15,017 bases of DNA from an uncultured Sphingomonadales bacterium (GCA_937898525.1 CALCBC010000048.1:1-15017), one strand, 5' to 3'; shown: positions 1 to 6,708, counted from the first letter of the stretch. Notes: generated by a model not told the origin, from the sequence alone. A program made the numbers and translations.

Positions 1-867
1 CTGCCGGTGCCGATGATGAACATCATCAACGGCGGCGAGCACGCCGACAACCCGATCGACTTCCAGGAATTCATGATCATGCCGGTCGGCGCGCCGACGC
101 TCGCCGAGGCGGTCCGCTGGGGCTCGGAAATCTTCCACACGCTCAAGAAGGGGCTGCACCAGAAGGGGCTCGCCACCGCGGTCGGCGACGAGGGCGGCTT
201 TGCGCCGAACCTCGCGAGCACGCGCGACGCGCTCGATTTCATCATGGCCTCGATCGAACAGGCCGGCTTCAGGCCGGGCGAGGACGTCGCGCTGGCGCTC
301 GACTGCGCGGCGACCGAGTTCTTCAGGGACGGCAGGTACGAGATCAGCGGGGAAGGGCTGTCGCTCTCGCCCGCGCAGATGGCCGACTACCTCGCCGACC
401 TCGTCTCCGCCTATCCGATCCGCTCGATCGAGGACGGCATGGGCGAGGACGACTTCGAGGGCTGGAAGGCGCTGACCGACGGAATCGGCCGCAAGGTCCA
501 GCTCGTCGGCGACGACCTGTTCGTTACCAATCCCGAGCGCCTCAGGATGGGAATCGGCAAGGGCCTCGCCAACTCGCTGCTGGTAAAGGTCAACCAGATC
601 GGCAGCCTCACCGAGACCCTCGAGGCCGTCGATATCGCCCACCGCGCCGGCTACACGGCCGTGATGAGCCACCGCTCGGGCGAGACCGAGGACTCGACCA
701 TCGCCGACCTCGCGGTCGCGACCAACTGCGGGCAGATCAAGACCGGCTCGCTCGCCCGATCGGACCGGCTGGCGAAGTACAACCAGCTGATCCGCATCGA
801 GGAAGAGCTGGGCGATGCGGCGGTCTACGCCGGGGCAGGGTGCTTCGGCCGGCTTTCCGAAAAATAG
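1..867 (+). CDS. eno: Enolase (phosphopyruvate hydratase), 5'-truncated by the window edge
   Basis: Interconverts 2-phosphoglycerate and phosphoenolpyruvate in glycolysis/gluconeogenesis; cytosolic, Mg-dependent. The frame is open from base 1 and holds 288 residues; about 140 N-terminal residues of a ~425-residue enolase lie outside. Family motifs occur in order: NGGEHADN and DFQEFM (general region of E. coli E168), GDEGGFAP (E209), SIEDGM (E290), GDDLFVTN (D317), LVKVNQIGS (K342), SHRSGETED (R371-S372) and KTGSLARSDR (K393). All catalytic and metal residues in the visible part are present. The last residues (roughly SEK plus the TAG stop) run into a GGGACAGTCCC repeat, so the extreme C-terminus may have been altered by it. 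Residue correspondences are from family knowledge, not an alignment. Confidence 0.97.
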   Translation: MPVPMMNIINGGEHADNPIDFQEFMIMPVGAPTLAEAVRWGSEIFHTLKKGLHQKGLATAVGDEGGFAPNLASTRDALDFIMASIEQAGFRPGEDVALALDCAATEFFRDGRYEISGEGLSLSPAQMADYLADLVSAYPIRSIEDGMGEDDFEGWKALTDGIGRKVQLVGDDLFVTNPERLRMGIGKGLANSLLVKVNQIGSLTETLEAVDIAHRAGYTAVMSHRSGETEDSTIADLAVATNCGQIKTGSLARSDRLAKYNQLIRIEEELGDAAVYAGAGCFGRLSEK

Positions 868-902
868 GGACAGTCCCCCTCTTTCTCGTTGGGGACAGTC
901 CC
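867..902. repeat. REP-like inverted repeat of two GGGACAGTCCC units
   Basis: Two identical near-palindromic 11-mers GGGACAGTCCC occupy 867-877 and 892-902. With one extra C/G each (867-878 and 891-902) they can fold onto each other as a 12-bp stem with one central mismatch and a 12-nt loop. The first unit begins on the last base of the enolase stop codon. The form (short palindrome, paired, at a gene 3' end) matches REP/REPIN elements spread by RAYT transposases; no such transposase gene is in the window. It could also serve as a transcription terminator or mRNA-stabilising hairpin for eno, although no T-run follows. Confidence 0.6.
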
Positions 903-1120
903 TCCTCGCAGGGGCCGTTCTGATGGCGATGCAGGCCCGCATCGACGGGCGCTCTGCGACCTTCGGTGTCGGGCGACGCCCGGCAAATGCCCGCGTGCAA
1001 TACGCTCGACCAAGGAGCCATCCGGCTCGATGGGCGTTTTTGCGCTTGCCGGAACGGCTGCCTAGTGGTTCCATCCGCAACCAGATGCGCGCGCCCGCGC
1101 GCCCTTCGGGAAGGATCCTC
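903..1120. other. Intergenic region between eno and the M13 peptidase gene
   Basis: About 220 bases with no convincing gene. The downstream peptidase frame stays open through it, but the translation is arginine/proline-rich and not family-like, so it is treated as non-coding leader. It holds a small hairpin, CGGGC-GAC-GCCCG at 970-982. I could not define a promoter for the peptidase with any confidence. Confidence 0.5.
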
Positions 1121-3202
1121 ATGACCAATCGTCTGCTCGCAGCATTCCTGCTCGGCACCGCCACGATCGCCCTCGGCCCTGTCGCCTGTAACTCGGCCGG
1201 CGACGAAGCCGTCGAGGTCACGCCCGGTACGGAGCTCGGCATCGTCAAGGAATCGATGGATACCTCGGTCAAGCCGGGGGACGACTTCTACGCCTACGCC
1301 AACGGCGGATGGATGCGGGCCAACGAGATACCGGCCGACCGTTCGAACATCGGCGGGTTCTGGATCGCCAGCGAGCAGACCGATCAGAACCTCGAGGCGC
1401 TGATCGCCGAGCTCGAGGACTCCGAGCCCGAGGCGGGGTCCGATGCGGCCCGGGTCAAGGCCTTCTACGACGCGTACCTCGACACTGCGACGATCGACCG
1501 GCTCGGCATGCAGCCGATCCAGGGCGACCTCCAGCGCATCGCCGCGATCCGCGACAAGCGCGACCTTGCGCGCGTGCTCGGGAGCAACGTGCGCGCCGAC
1601 GTCGATCCGCTCAACGCGACCGACATGACCACCGAGAACCTGTTCGGCGTGTTCGTCACCCAGGCGCTCGCCGAACAGGAGGTCATGCCCTACCTTCTGC
1701 AGGGCGGCCTCGGCATGCCCGAGCGAGAGTACTACCTGTCATCCGACCCGGTCATGCGCGGGCACCAGGCCGCCTATCGCAAGTACATCGCCGACATGCT
1801 GACCGCGGCCGGCATCCCTGATGCTGCGGCCAAGGCACAGCGAATCTGGGATCTCGAGCTCAAGATCGCCCGCGCCCACGCGACCCGCGAGGAAAGCGAC
1901 GACTGGTCGAAGGCCAGGGAGATCTGGACCGCCGAGCAGTTCCCGCAGAAGGCCCCAGGCCTCGACTGGGAGACGTTCTTCGAGGCGGCGCAACTCGGAG
2001 GCCAGCGCAAGTTCAACGCCTTCCACGCCGGAAGCATCCCGAAGCTTGCGGCGCTCGTCGGTTCCGAGCCGCTCGAAAGCTGGAAGGACTGGCTGACCTT
2101 CCACCAGATCAACAAGAACGCCGGCGTGCTGCCGAGCGAAATCGACCGGCTGCACTTCGCCTTCAACGGGACCCAGCTGACCGGCCAGGAGCAGAACCGC
2201 CCGCGCGAGAAGCGCGCGCTGGCCGCGGTCAACGCTCATCTCGGTGACGCGCTCGGCAAGCTCTACGTGGAACGCTACTTCCCGGCCTCGGCAAAGGCGC
2301 AGATCGAGGCGATGGTCGCCAACATCAAGACCGCCTTCGCCCGGCGGATCGACGCGCTCGACTGGATGGCGCCGGAAACCAAGGCCGAAGCCAAGGCCAA
2401 GGCCGAAGGCATGGAAGTCGGTGTCGGCTATCCCGACGTGTGGACCGACTACAGCTCGCTCGAGCTGTCCCCCGACACAGCCTATGCCAACAAGCAGGCG
2501 GCCGAACTGCTGCGCTATCGCCAGCAACTCGCCAAGATCGGCAAGCCGCTCGACCGCCGCGAGTGGTGGATGAACGCGCAACTGGTCAACGCGGTCAACC
2601 TGCCGGTGCAGAACGCGATGAACTTTCCCGCGGCGATCCTCCAGCGCCCGTTCTTCGATCCGGCGGCCGACCCCGCGTTCAACTACGGCGCGATCGGCGC
2701 GGTGATCGGGCACGAGATCAGCCACAGCTTCGACGACGCCGGCTCGGCATTCGACCGCAACGGGTTGATGCGCAACTGGTGGACCGACGCCGATCTCGAG
2801 GTGTTCAAGCGCAACGGCAAGGCGCTGTCGGACCAGTACGACAGCTACGAGGCGCTGCCGGAGCTCCACGTCAACGGCAACCTGACGCTCGGCGAGAACA
2901 TCGCCGATCTCGCGGGCCTGGCTGCGGCGTACGATGCCTACAAGGCCTCGCTCGGCGGCAAGGAGGCCCCGGTGATCGACGGCTTCACCGGCGACCAGCG
3001 GTTCTTCATCGCCTATGCCCAGGCTTGGGCGACCAAGTTCCGCGAGGCGGCATTGCGCCAGCGCATCGCCACCGACGGCCATGCCCCGGGCCACTTCCGC
3101 GCGCTGACCGTGCGCAACCTCGATGCCTGGTACGACGCGTTCGGGGTCAAGGAAGGCGACAAGCTCTACCTGCCGCCCGAGCAGCGCGTCCGCATCTGGT
3201 AA
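1121..3202 (+). CDS. M13 family zinc metallopeptidase (neprilysin/PepO-like), exported
   Basis: Zinc endopeptidase of the neprilysin (M13) family, probably in the periplasm or lipid-anchored, degrading oligopeptides. The 693-residue product matches the usual ~670-700. The ATG at 1121 is chosen because AAGGA lies 5 bases upstream (1111-1115) and it opens a signal sequence MTNRLLAAFLLGTATIALG followed by PVAC-N, a possible but imperfect lipobox. The frame is open farther upstream (to 815) but that part is not protein-like. Residues ~45-420 form the M13 N-terminal domain (DDFYAYANGGWM near its start). The catalytic domain has NFPAAILQRPFF, zinc motif HEISH at 531-535 with GHEISHSFDDAG, and GENIADLAG with third ligand E592 and D596. 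It ends in PPEQRVRIW, typical of bacterial M13 enzymes. All catalytic residues are intact. Monocistronic as far as seen. Substrate unknown. Confidence 0.95.
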   Translation: MTNRLLAAFLLGTATIALGPVACNSAGDEAVEVTPGTELGIVKESMDTSVKPGDDFYAYANGGWMRANEIPADRSNIGGFWIASEQTDQNLEALIAELEDSEPEAGSDAARVKAFYDAYLDTATIDRLGMQPIQGDLQRIAAIRDKRDLARVLGSNVRADVDPLNATDMTTENLFGVFVTQALAEQEVMPYLLQGGLGMPEREYYLSSDPVMRGHQAAYRKYIADMLTAAGIPDAAAKAQRIWDLELKIARAHATREESDDWSKAREIWTAEQFPQKAPGLDWETFFEAAQLGGQRKFNAFHAGSIPKLAALVGSEPLESWKDWLTFHQINKNAGVLPSEIDRLHFAFNGTQLTGQEQNRPREKRALAAVNAHLGDALGKLYVERYFPASAKAQIEAMVANIKTAFARRIDALDWMAPETKAEAKAKAEGMEVGVGYPDVWTDYSSLELSPDTAYANKQAAELLRYRQQLAKIGKPLDRREWWMNAQLVNAVNLPVQNAMNFPAAILQRPFFDPAADPAFNYGAIGAVIGHEISHSFDDAGSAFDRNGLMRNWWTDADLEVFKRNGKALSDQYDSYEALPELHVNGNLTLGENIADLAGLAAAYDAYKASLGGKEAPVIDGFTGDQRFFIAYAQAWATKFREAALRQRIATDGHAPGHFRALTVRNLDAWYDAFGVKEGDKLYLPPEQRVRIW

Positions 3203-3216
3203 TCCCGCAACAAGGC

Positions 3217-3240
3217 CCCTCTCCCCTGCAGGGGAGAGGG
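3217..3240. repeat. Perfect 24-bp palindrome, possible terminator or dispersed intergenic repeat
   Basis: CCCTCTCCCCTG is followed directly by its exact reverse complement CAGGGGAGAGGG, 14 bases after the M13 peptidase stop codon. As RNA it would give a very stable hairpin. What follows is TTGGGA and seven Gs rather than a T-run, so a standard intrinsic terminator is doubtful. A hairpin of this CCCTCTCCC/GGGAGAGGG type followed by TTGGG-G-run resembles dispersed intergenic repeats of proteobacteria (recalled, not searched). Confidence 0.6.
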
Positions 3241-3264
3241 TTGGGAGGGGGGGTACGCGCTCCC

Positions 3265-3387
3265 TCAGACCGTCACGCCGCCAGGCCCCTCGCCGCTGCG
3301 CCAGCAGCGGAGCAGCAAGCGCCCGCGAATGCGGTCGCGGTCGACGAAACCCCGGCCCGCCTGCTCGCCTTCGAGGCATTCGGTCAT
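3265..3387 (-). CDS. Possible small ORF, 40 residues, unrecognised
   Basis: ATG at 3387 to TGA at 3265 encodes a 40-residue, arginine/glycine-rich peptide beginning MTECLEGEQAGRG. It lies in the 278-base gap between the M13 peptidase and the small membrane protein gene, on the same strand as and downstream of the riboflavin operon. There is no clear Shine-Dalgarno, no recognisable domain, and an in-frame TAG lies just upstream, so it cannot be longer. Probably a chance ORF; the rest of the gap holds a hairpin CCCCGG-ATG-CCGGGG at 3397-3411 and nothing else I can name. Confidence 0.15.
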   Translation of the reverse strand: MTECLEGEQAGRGFVDRDRIRGRLLLRCWRSGEGPGGVTV

Positions 3388-3480
3388 GTCCGCATCCCCC
3401 GGATGCCGGGGCTATCCGCCATCTGCCGGTATTCGCAAGGGCCGAAGTCACTGCCCCTGAAAGACACGCGGCCAGTCGAC

Positions 3481-3789
3481 CTAGGCTTCGACCTCCCGCT
3501 CGGCCTGCTCCTCGAGCTCCTCGAGCTTCTCCAGTTTCGCCTTGTTCTTCGGACTGAGCAGGTACTGCCACACGCCCCACGCGTTGATCGCCAGCAGGAT
3601 CGCGTTCATCGCCGCGATCGGCGACGAGCCTCCGGTCAGGCCCGAGACGATCCACGTTACCGAAACCGCGCAGAACAGCACAAAGCCCCAGCCGGTGGCC
3701 TTGCGGCCGAGATCGGCGGCGATCAGCCCGGCCGCGAGCATCGTGCCGAGCGCGGCGATCCATTCGAGCGGGCCGTTCATGCCCGCCAC
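3481..3789 (-). CDS. Small integral membrane protein with charged C-terminal tail
   Basis: Unknown function. The 102-residue product (GTG at 3789; an ATG three codons later at 3780 gives 99) has three hydrophobic segments: about 9-26 (WIAALGTMLAAGLIAA), 32-52 (TGWGFVLFCAVSVTWIVSGL) and 58-78 (IAAMNAILLAINAWGVWQYL). It ends in a highly charged Lys/Glu tail (KNKAKLEKLEELEEQAERE) that should be cytoplasmic and may form a short coiled coil. The start choice is uncertain because neither codon has a good ribosome-binding site. It follows the aldo/keto reductase stop by only 16 bases on the same strand, so it is likely the last gene of the ribBX-ribH-AKR transcription unit. Nothing in it resembles a known riboflavin transporter (RibU/RibN/RfnT are larger). 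Confidence 0.8.
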   Translation of the reverse strand: MAGMNGPLEWIAALGTMLAAGLIAADLGRKATGWGFVLFCAVSVTWIVSGLTGGSSPIAAMNAILLAINAWGVWQYLLSPKNKAKLEKLEELEEQAEREVEA

Positions 3790-3805
3790 AGCGCGCCGGA
3801 GGAGG

Positions 3806-4732
3806 TTAGGTTCCGGCCGCCGTCAGCCGTGCGAGCTGGTCCTCGGACAACTCGAGTTCGAGCGCTTCGAACTGCACGTCGAGCTGCTCGGGCTTGCTGG
3901 CGCTGGCGATCGGCGCGGCGATGCCGGGCTGGCGCATGAGCCAGGCGAGCGCGACCGCGCCGAGGCTCGCACCGGTCTCGGCGGCGACGGCATCGAGCGT
4001 CGGCAGGACCGTCAGGCCATGGTCGAAGAACCGTTCGATGCTCGATCCACGGTTGTGCTTCGCGAGGTCCTCGCGGGTGCGATACTTGCCCGTGAGGAAG
4101 CCGGCGGCGAGGCCGAACCACGGGAACATGGCGATGTCGCGCTCGACGCAGAGCCGCTGCAGCTCCTCGGGGTATTCCTTGCGCTCGACGAGGTTGAATT
4201 CGTTCTGCAGAACGGTGAACGGGGTCAGCCCGCGCGTGGTGGCAATGTCATGCACGGCTGCGAGCCGCTCGGCGTTGTAGTTCGAAGCGCCGATCTCGCG
4301 CACCAGCCCCTTGCGGACCAGTGCGTCGAACCCCTCCGCGACCTCGTCGATAGGCGTCCCGGTCTCGTCGCGGTGCGCGTAGTAGAGGTCGACATAGTCC
4401 GTCTGCAGCCGCTCGAGCGACTTTTCGAGCTCCCCGGCCACCTTGCCGGGCGCCAGGTCGCCCGGCTTGCCGAACATGCCGGTCTTGGTGGCGATGCGCA
4501 TCTCGGCGCGTACGCCGCGGCTTGCGAGCCACTTGCCGATCACCGTCTCGCTTTCGCCGCCGACGTGGCCGGGTACCCAGACCGAGTAGCCCTGCGCCGT
4601 GTCGACCATTCGGCCGCCGTGTTCGTAGAATCTGTCGAGGATCGCGAAGCTGGTGTCCTCGTCGGCGGTGTAGCCGAACACGTTGCCGCCGAGCACCAGA
4701 GGGATTCCGGCAATGGACCAATGGTTTGTCAC
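3806..4732 (-). CDS. Aldo/keto reductase
   Basis: NAD(P)H-dependent oxidoreductase of the AKR superfamily, TIM barrel, cytosolic; physiological substrate unknown. The 308-residue length is normal. The catalytic tetrad is visible: D44 (MVDTAQGY), Y49, K83 (IATKTG) and H120 (YYAHRDE). The C-terminal cofactor-binding part has GASNYN, LQNEFNLVER and the late PIASASKPEQLD segment, where AKRs bind the 2'-phosphate or pyrophosphate of the cofactor. It starts with GTG, whose last two bases open the TGA stop of ribH (GTGA, 4729-4732), indicating translational coupling to lumazine synthase. YajO-like AKRs are known to act on sugar phosphates in E. coli, but no specific link to riboflavin synthesis can be read from the sequence; the coupling alone suggests co-expression. 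Confidence 0.93.
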   Translation of the reverse strand: MTNHWSIAGIPLVLGGNVFGYTADEDTSFAILDRFYEHGGRMVDTAQGYSVWVPGHVGGESETVIGKWLASRGVRAEMRIATKTGMFGKPGDLAPGKVAGELEKSLERLQTDYVDLYYAHRDETGTPIDEVAEGFDALVRKGLVREIGASNYNAERLAAVHDIATTRGLTPFTVLQNEFNLVERKEYPEELQRLCVERDIAMFPWFGLAAGFLTGKYRTREDLAKHNRGSSIERFFDHGLTVLPTLDAVAAETGASLGAVALAWLMRQPGIAAPIASASKPEQLDVQFEALELELSEDQLARLTAAGT

Positions 4733-5148
4733 GCAAACTTCTCCCGGATGGCGAGCAGCGCCATGGCCGCCTCTGCGGCGCCGGCGCCCTTGTTGAGCTG
4801 CTTTGGATCTGCGCGGACGATCGCTTGCGCCTCGTTCTCGACCGTGAGGATGCCGTTGCCGACCGCGAGGCCGTCCATCGTCAGCGCCATGATCCCGCGG
4901 GCGGATTCGCCGGCGACGATCTCGAAATGGTAGGTCTCGCCGCGGATGACCACCCCGAGCGCCACGAACCCTTCGTAGCGCCCGCTTTCGGCCGCGAGGG
5001 CGATCGCCCCGGGCACCTCGAGCGCGCCCGGCACGGTCAGGACCTCGACCTGGTGGCCGGCTTCCTCGAGCCTGGTGCGAGCGCCCGCGATCAGCATGTC
5101 GTTGAGATGTTCGTAGAAGCGGGCTTCGACGATCAGGAAGCGGGCCAT
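4729..5148 (-). CDS. ribH: 6,7-dimethyl-8-ribityllumazine synthase
   Basis: Condenses 5-amino-6-ribitylamino-uracil with 3,4-dihydroxy-2-butanone 4-phosphate to lumazine, the step before riboflavin synthase; forms pentamers or 60-mers in the cytosol. The product from ATG 5148 is 139 residues, close to the usual ~140-160. This start is chosen because GGAGA lies 5-6 bases upstream and the protein begins MARFLIVEARFYEHLND, matching the family N-terminus (LIVxARF). An ATG at 5196 would add an arginine/proline-rich stretch not typical of the family. Family motifs: PGALEVPGA (40-48), GVVIRGETYHFE with the putative proton-transfer H74, and KQLNKG with the conserved late lysine. It follows ribBX by 113 bases on the same strand, so both precursors of lumazine are linked in one unit. 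Confidence 0.95.
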   Translation of the reverse strand: MARFLIVEARFYEHLNDMLIAGARTRLEEAGHQVEVLTVPGALEVPGAIALAAESGRYEGFVALGVVIRGETYHFEIVAGESARGIMALTMDGLAVGNGILTVENEAQAIVRADPKQLNKGAGAAEAAMALLAIREKFA

Positions 5149-5213
5149 GGGTTCTCCGGTATCGCGAGGATCTGGGCGGGTGCGCCGCACTGGCATTGCG
5201 GATCGCCGGTCAT
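5133..5213 (-). CDS. Possible 26-residue leader ORF overlapping the ribH start
   Basis: In the ribBX-ribH gap, ATG at 5213 opens a 26-residue frame beginning MTGDPQCQCGAPAQILAIPE that ends at TGA 5133-5135, 14-16 bases inside ribH. AAGGAG directly abuts the ATG, which is closer than an efficient ribosome-binding site. If translated it could couple ribosomes into ribH or act as a leader peptide; the CxC pair is notable. It may equally be chance. No known family recognised. Confidence 0.2.
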   Translation of the reverse strand: MTGDPQCQCGAPAQILAIPENPWPAS

Positions 5214-5261
5214 CTCCTTAGTCGCCCACGGCAGCCGCACAAGCGCCACGGGCCGCTGCGT

Positions 5262-6560
5262 TCACGCCGGCCCGATGGGCCGCTCACCGACGATCGACAG
5301 GTCGTACCCCTCGAGCCCCACCAGCGAGTGCCGCGTGTTGGTCAGCAGGATCATGTCGTGCACCCCGAGTTCGGCGAGGATCTGCGCGCCCACGCCGTAG
5401 TCGCGCTGCTCTGCCGGCATCTCGCTGTCGTCGGGCGCAGGGCGGTCGCGATCGAGCCCGCGAATGGCACTCGAAGCGTGATCGGGGGCCGGACGGTTGA
5501 TCAGCACGACCACGCCGGCGCCTTCGTCACCGATGATTCGCATCGCCCCTTCGAGCAATCCCTGGCGCTCCGTGTCGCGGGCGAACACGTCGTCGAACAC
5601 GGACAGCGCGTGCATCCGCACGAGGGTCGGCTTCGCGGGGTCGATGTGACCCTTGACCAGCGCCATAGTCTCGCCGCGCGTGGCCTTGTTGTAGAAGCTG
5701 ATCGCGCGCCAGTCACCGCCCCACTTGCTGACGAAGCGCCCCTCCGCGCGCTTCTCGACCAGGTGGTCGTGCTTTCGGCGATAGGCGATCAGGTCGCGGA
5801 TCGTGCCGACCTTGAGCCCGTGCAGCCGGGCGAAACGCATGAGGTCGTCGAACCGCGCCATCGAGCCGTCCTCGGCCATGATCTCGCAGATCACGCCCGA
5901 CGGGTTGAGCCCCGCGAGTCGCGCGATGTCGACCGCCGCCTCGGTATGGCCGGCGCGGACCAGCACGCCGCCCTCGCGGGCGACCAGCGGGAACACGTGA
6001 CCCGGGCTGACGATGTCGTCGGGGCCCTTGCTCGCGTCGATCGCCACGGAGATCGTCCGCGCCCGGTCGGCCGCGCTGATTCCCGTGGTCACCCCCTCGC
6101 GCGCCTCGATCGAGGTGGTGAACGCCGTTTCCATCCGGCTGCGGTTGGTGCGGCTCATCGGCTGCAGGCCGAGCGCCTCGACCCGTTCCGGCGACAGCGC
6201 GAGGCAGATGAGGCCGCGGCCATGCGTCGCCATGAAGTTGATCGCGTCGGGCGTCGCCATCTGGGCGGGGATCACCAGGTCGCCCTCGTTCTCGCGGTCC
6301 TCGTCGTCGACCAGCACGAACATCCGCCCGTTGCGCGCCTCGTCGATGATCTGCTCGATCGGGACCAGCACCGGCGTCTCGTCGTTGGCCGAGAGGAATC
6401 GCTCGAGCTTGCCGAGCGTCTCCGCGGTCGGGTTCCAGCTGTCCTCGGTGCAGTCGCGCAGGGTGTTGGCGTGGAGTCCCGCCGCGCGAGCAAGCCCGGA
6501 GCGGGTCATGCGCCCCTCCGAGATGAGGGCGCGGACGCGCTGGATGATCGGTGTGCTCAT
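5262..6560 (-). CDS. ribB: HTH-fused 3,4-dihydroxy-2-butanone 4-phosphate synthase with degenerate GTP cyclohydrolase II domain (RibBX type)
   Basis: Makes 3,4-dihydroxy-2-butanone 4-phosphate from ribulose 5-phosphate for riboflavin synthesis. The 432 residues show three parts. Residues ~1-57 look like an XRE/Cro-type helix-turn-helix (MTRSGLARAAGLHANTLRD, then NPTAETLGKLERFL). Residues ~66-265 are RibB: acidic loop DDEDRENEGDL at 85-95, HGRGLICLAL at 113-122, SPGHVFPL at 185-192 and AGHTEAAVD at 203-211. Residues ~280-432 are RibA-like (LVRMHALS, LGVHDMILLTN) but lack the zinc cysteines: HSEC is HALS (317-320) and RCDC is replaced near RDTERQ (328-333). The RQEGRGIGL-type GTP loop is replaced by NRPAPDHAS. 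Cyclohydrolase activity is therefore probably lost, as in RibBX proteins described in Proteobacteria; a separate RibA is expected elsewhere. A dyad and promoter lie directly upstream. Confidence 0.93.
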   Translation of the reverse strand: MSTPIIQRVRALISEGRMTRSGLARAAGLHANTLRDCTEDSWNPTAETLGKLERFLSANDETPVLVPIEQIIDEARNGRMFVLVDDEDRENEGDLVIPAQMATPDAINFMATHGRGLICLALSPERVEALGLQPMSRTNRSRMETAFTTSIEAREGVTTGISAADRARTISVAIDASKGPDDIVSPGHVFPLVAREGGVLVRAGHTEAAVDIARLAGLNPSGVICEIMAEDGSMARFDDLMRFARLHGLKVGTIRDLIAYRRKHDHLVEKRAEGRFVSKWGGDWRAISFYNKATRGETMALVKGHIDPAKPTLVRMHALSVFDDVFARDTERQGLLEGAMRIIGDEGAGVVVLINRPAPDHASSAIRGLDRDRPAPDDSEMPAEQRDYGVGAQILAELGVHDMILLTNTRHSLVGLEGYDLSIVGERPIGPA

Positions 6561-6571
6561 GGCCGCCCCAT

Positions 6572-6603
6572 ATCACATCATAATGTGATGGCAAGGATCT
6601 CAA
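6572..6603 (-). promoter_or_regulatory. ribBX promoter with operator-like dyad over the -10 box
   Basis: On the minus strand TTGAGA (plus 6598-6603) and TATGAT (plus 6577-6582) resemble sigma70 -35 and -10 boxes, although the spacer is only 15. A perfect dyad ATCACAT-N4-ATGTGAT covers plus 6572-6589, so the -10 lies within it and the dyad ends 11 bases before the ribBX ATG. Predicted leader RNA is about ten bases, too short for an FMN (RFN) riboswitch. The position fits a repressor site; the helix-turn-helix at the N-terminus of RibBX is a natural candidate protein. The half-site polarity (TCACA...TGTGA) is the reverse of the CRP/FNR arrangement. Confidence 0.5.
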
Positions 6604-6708
6604 AACACATCGCGGGCCACCCTTTCAGCCCCTGAAGCCAACCTTCGCCTGACTTGTACCCGGCCTTTGCCGCTTGCGCCGAGGCGGCGCACATCGCATG
6701 GAGAGGGC

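Noticed and set aside
815..1120. In-frame N-terminal extension of the M13 peptidase by about 100 residues
   Set aside because: It overlaps the enolase end and the repeat, is Arg/Pro-rich, and the ATG at 1121 has a ribosome-binding site and starts a signal sequence.
1739..3763. Long open frame on the minus strand opposite the M13 gene
   Set aside because: High-GC antisense shadow: Arg/Gly/Val-rich, no domain, and it covers a well-supported plus-strand gene and the small membrane protein gene.
2440..3939. Long plus-strand open frame from inside the M13 gene through the gap
   Set aside because: Different frame from the peptidase, Arg-rich low-information translation, no start signal; a GC-bias artefact.
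6572..6589. CRP/FNR binding site
   Set aside because: The half-site order is TCACA...TGTGA, the reverse of the TGTGA-N6-TCACA consensus.
5196..6635. Long plus-strand open frame opposite ribBX
   Set aside because: Translation rich in His/Arg/Asp typical of antisense shadows; ribBX is unambiguous on the other strand.
6561..6708. FMN riboswitch upstream of ribBX
   Set aside because: The -10-like box leaves only about ten leader bases, and no RFN-type conserved helices were found between the promoter and the start.
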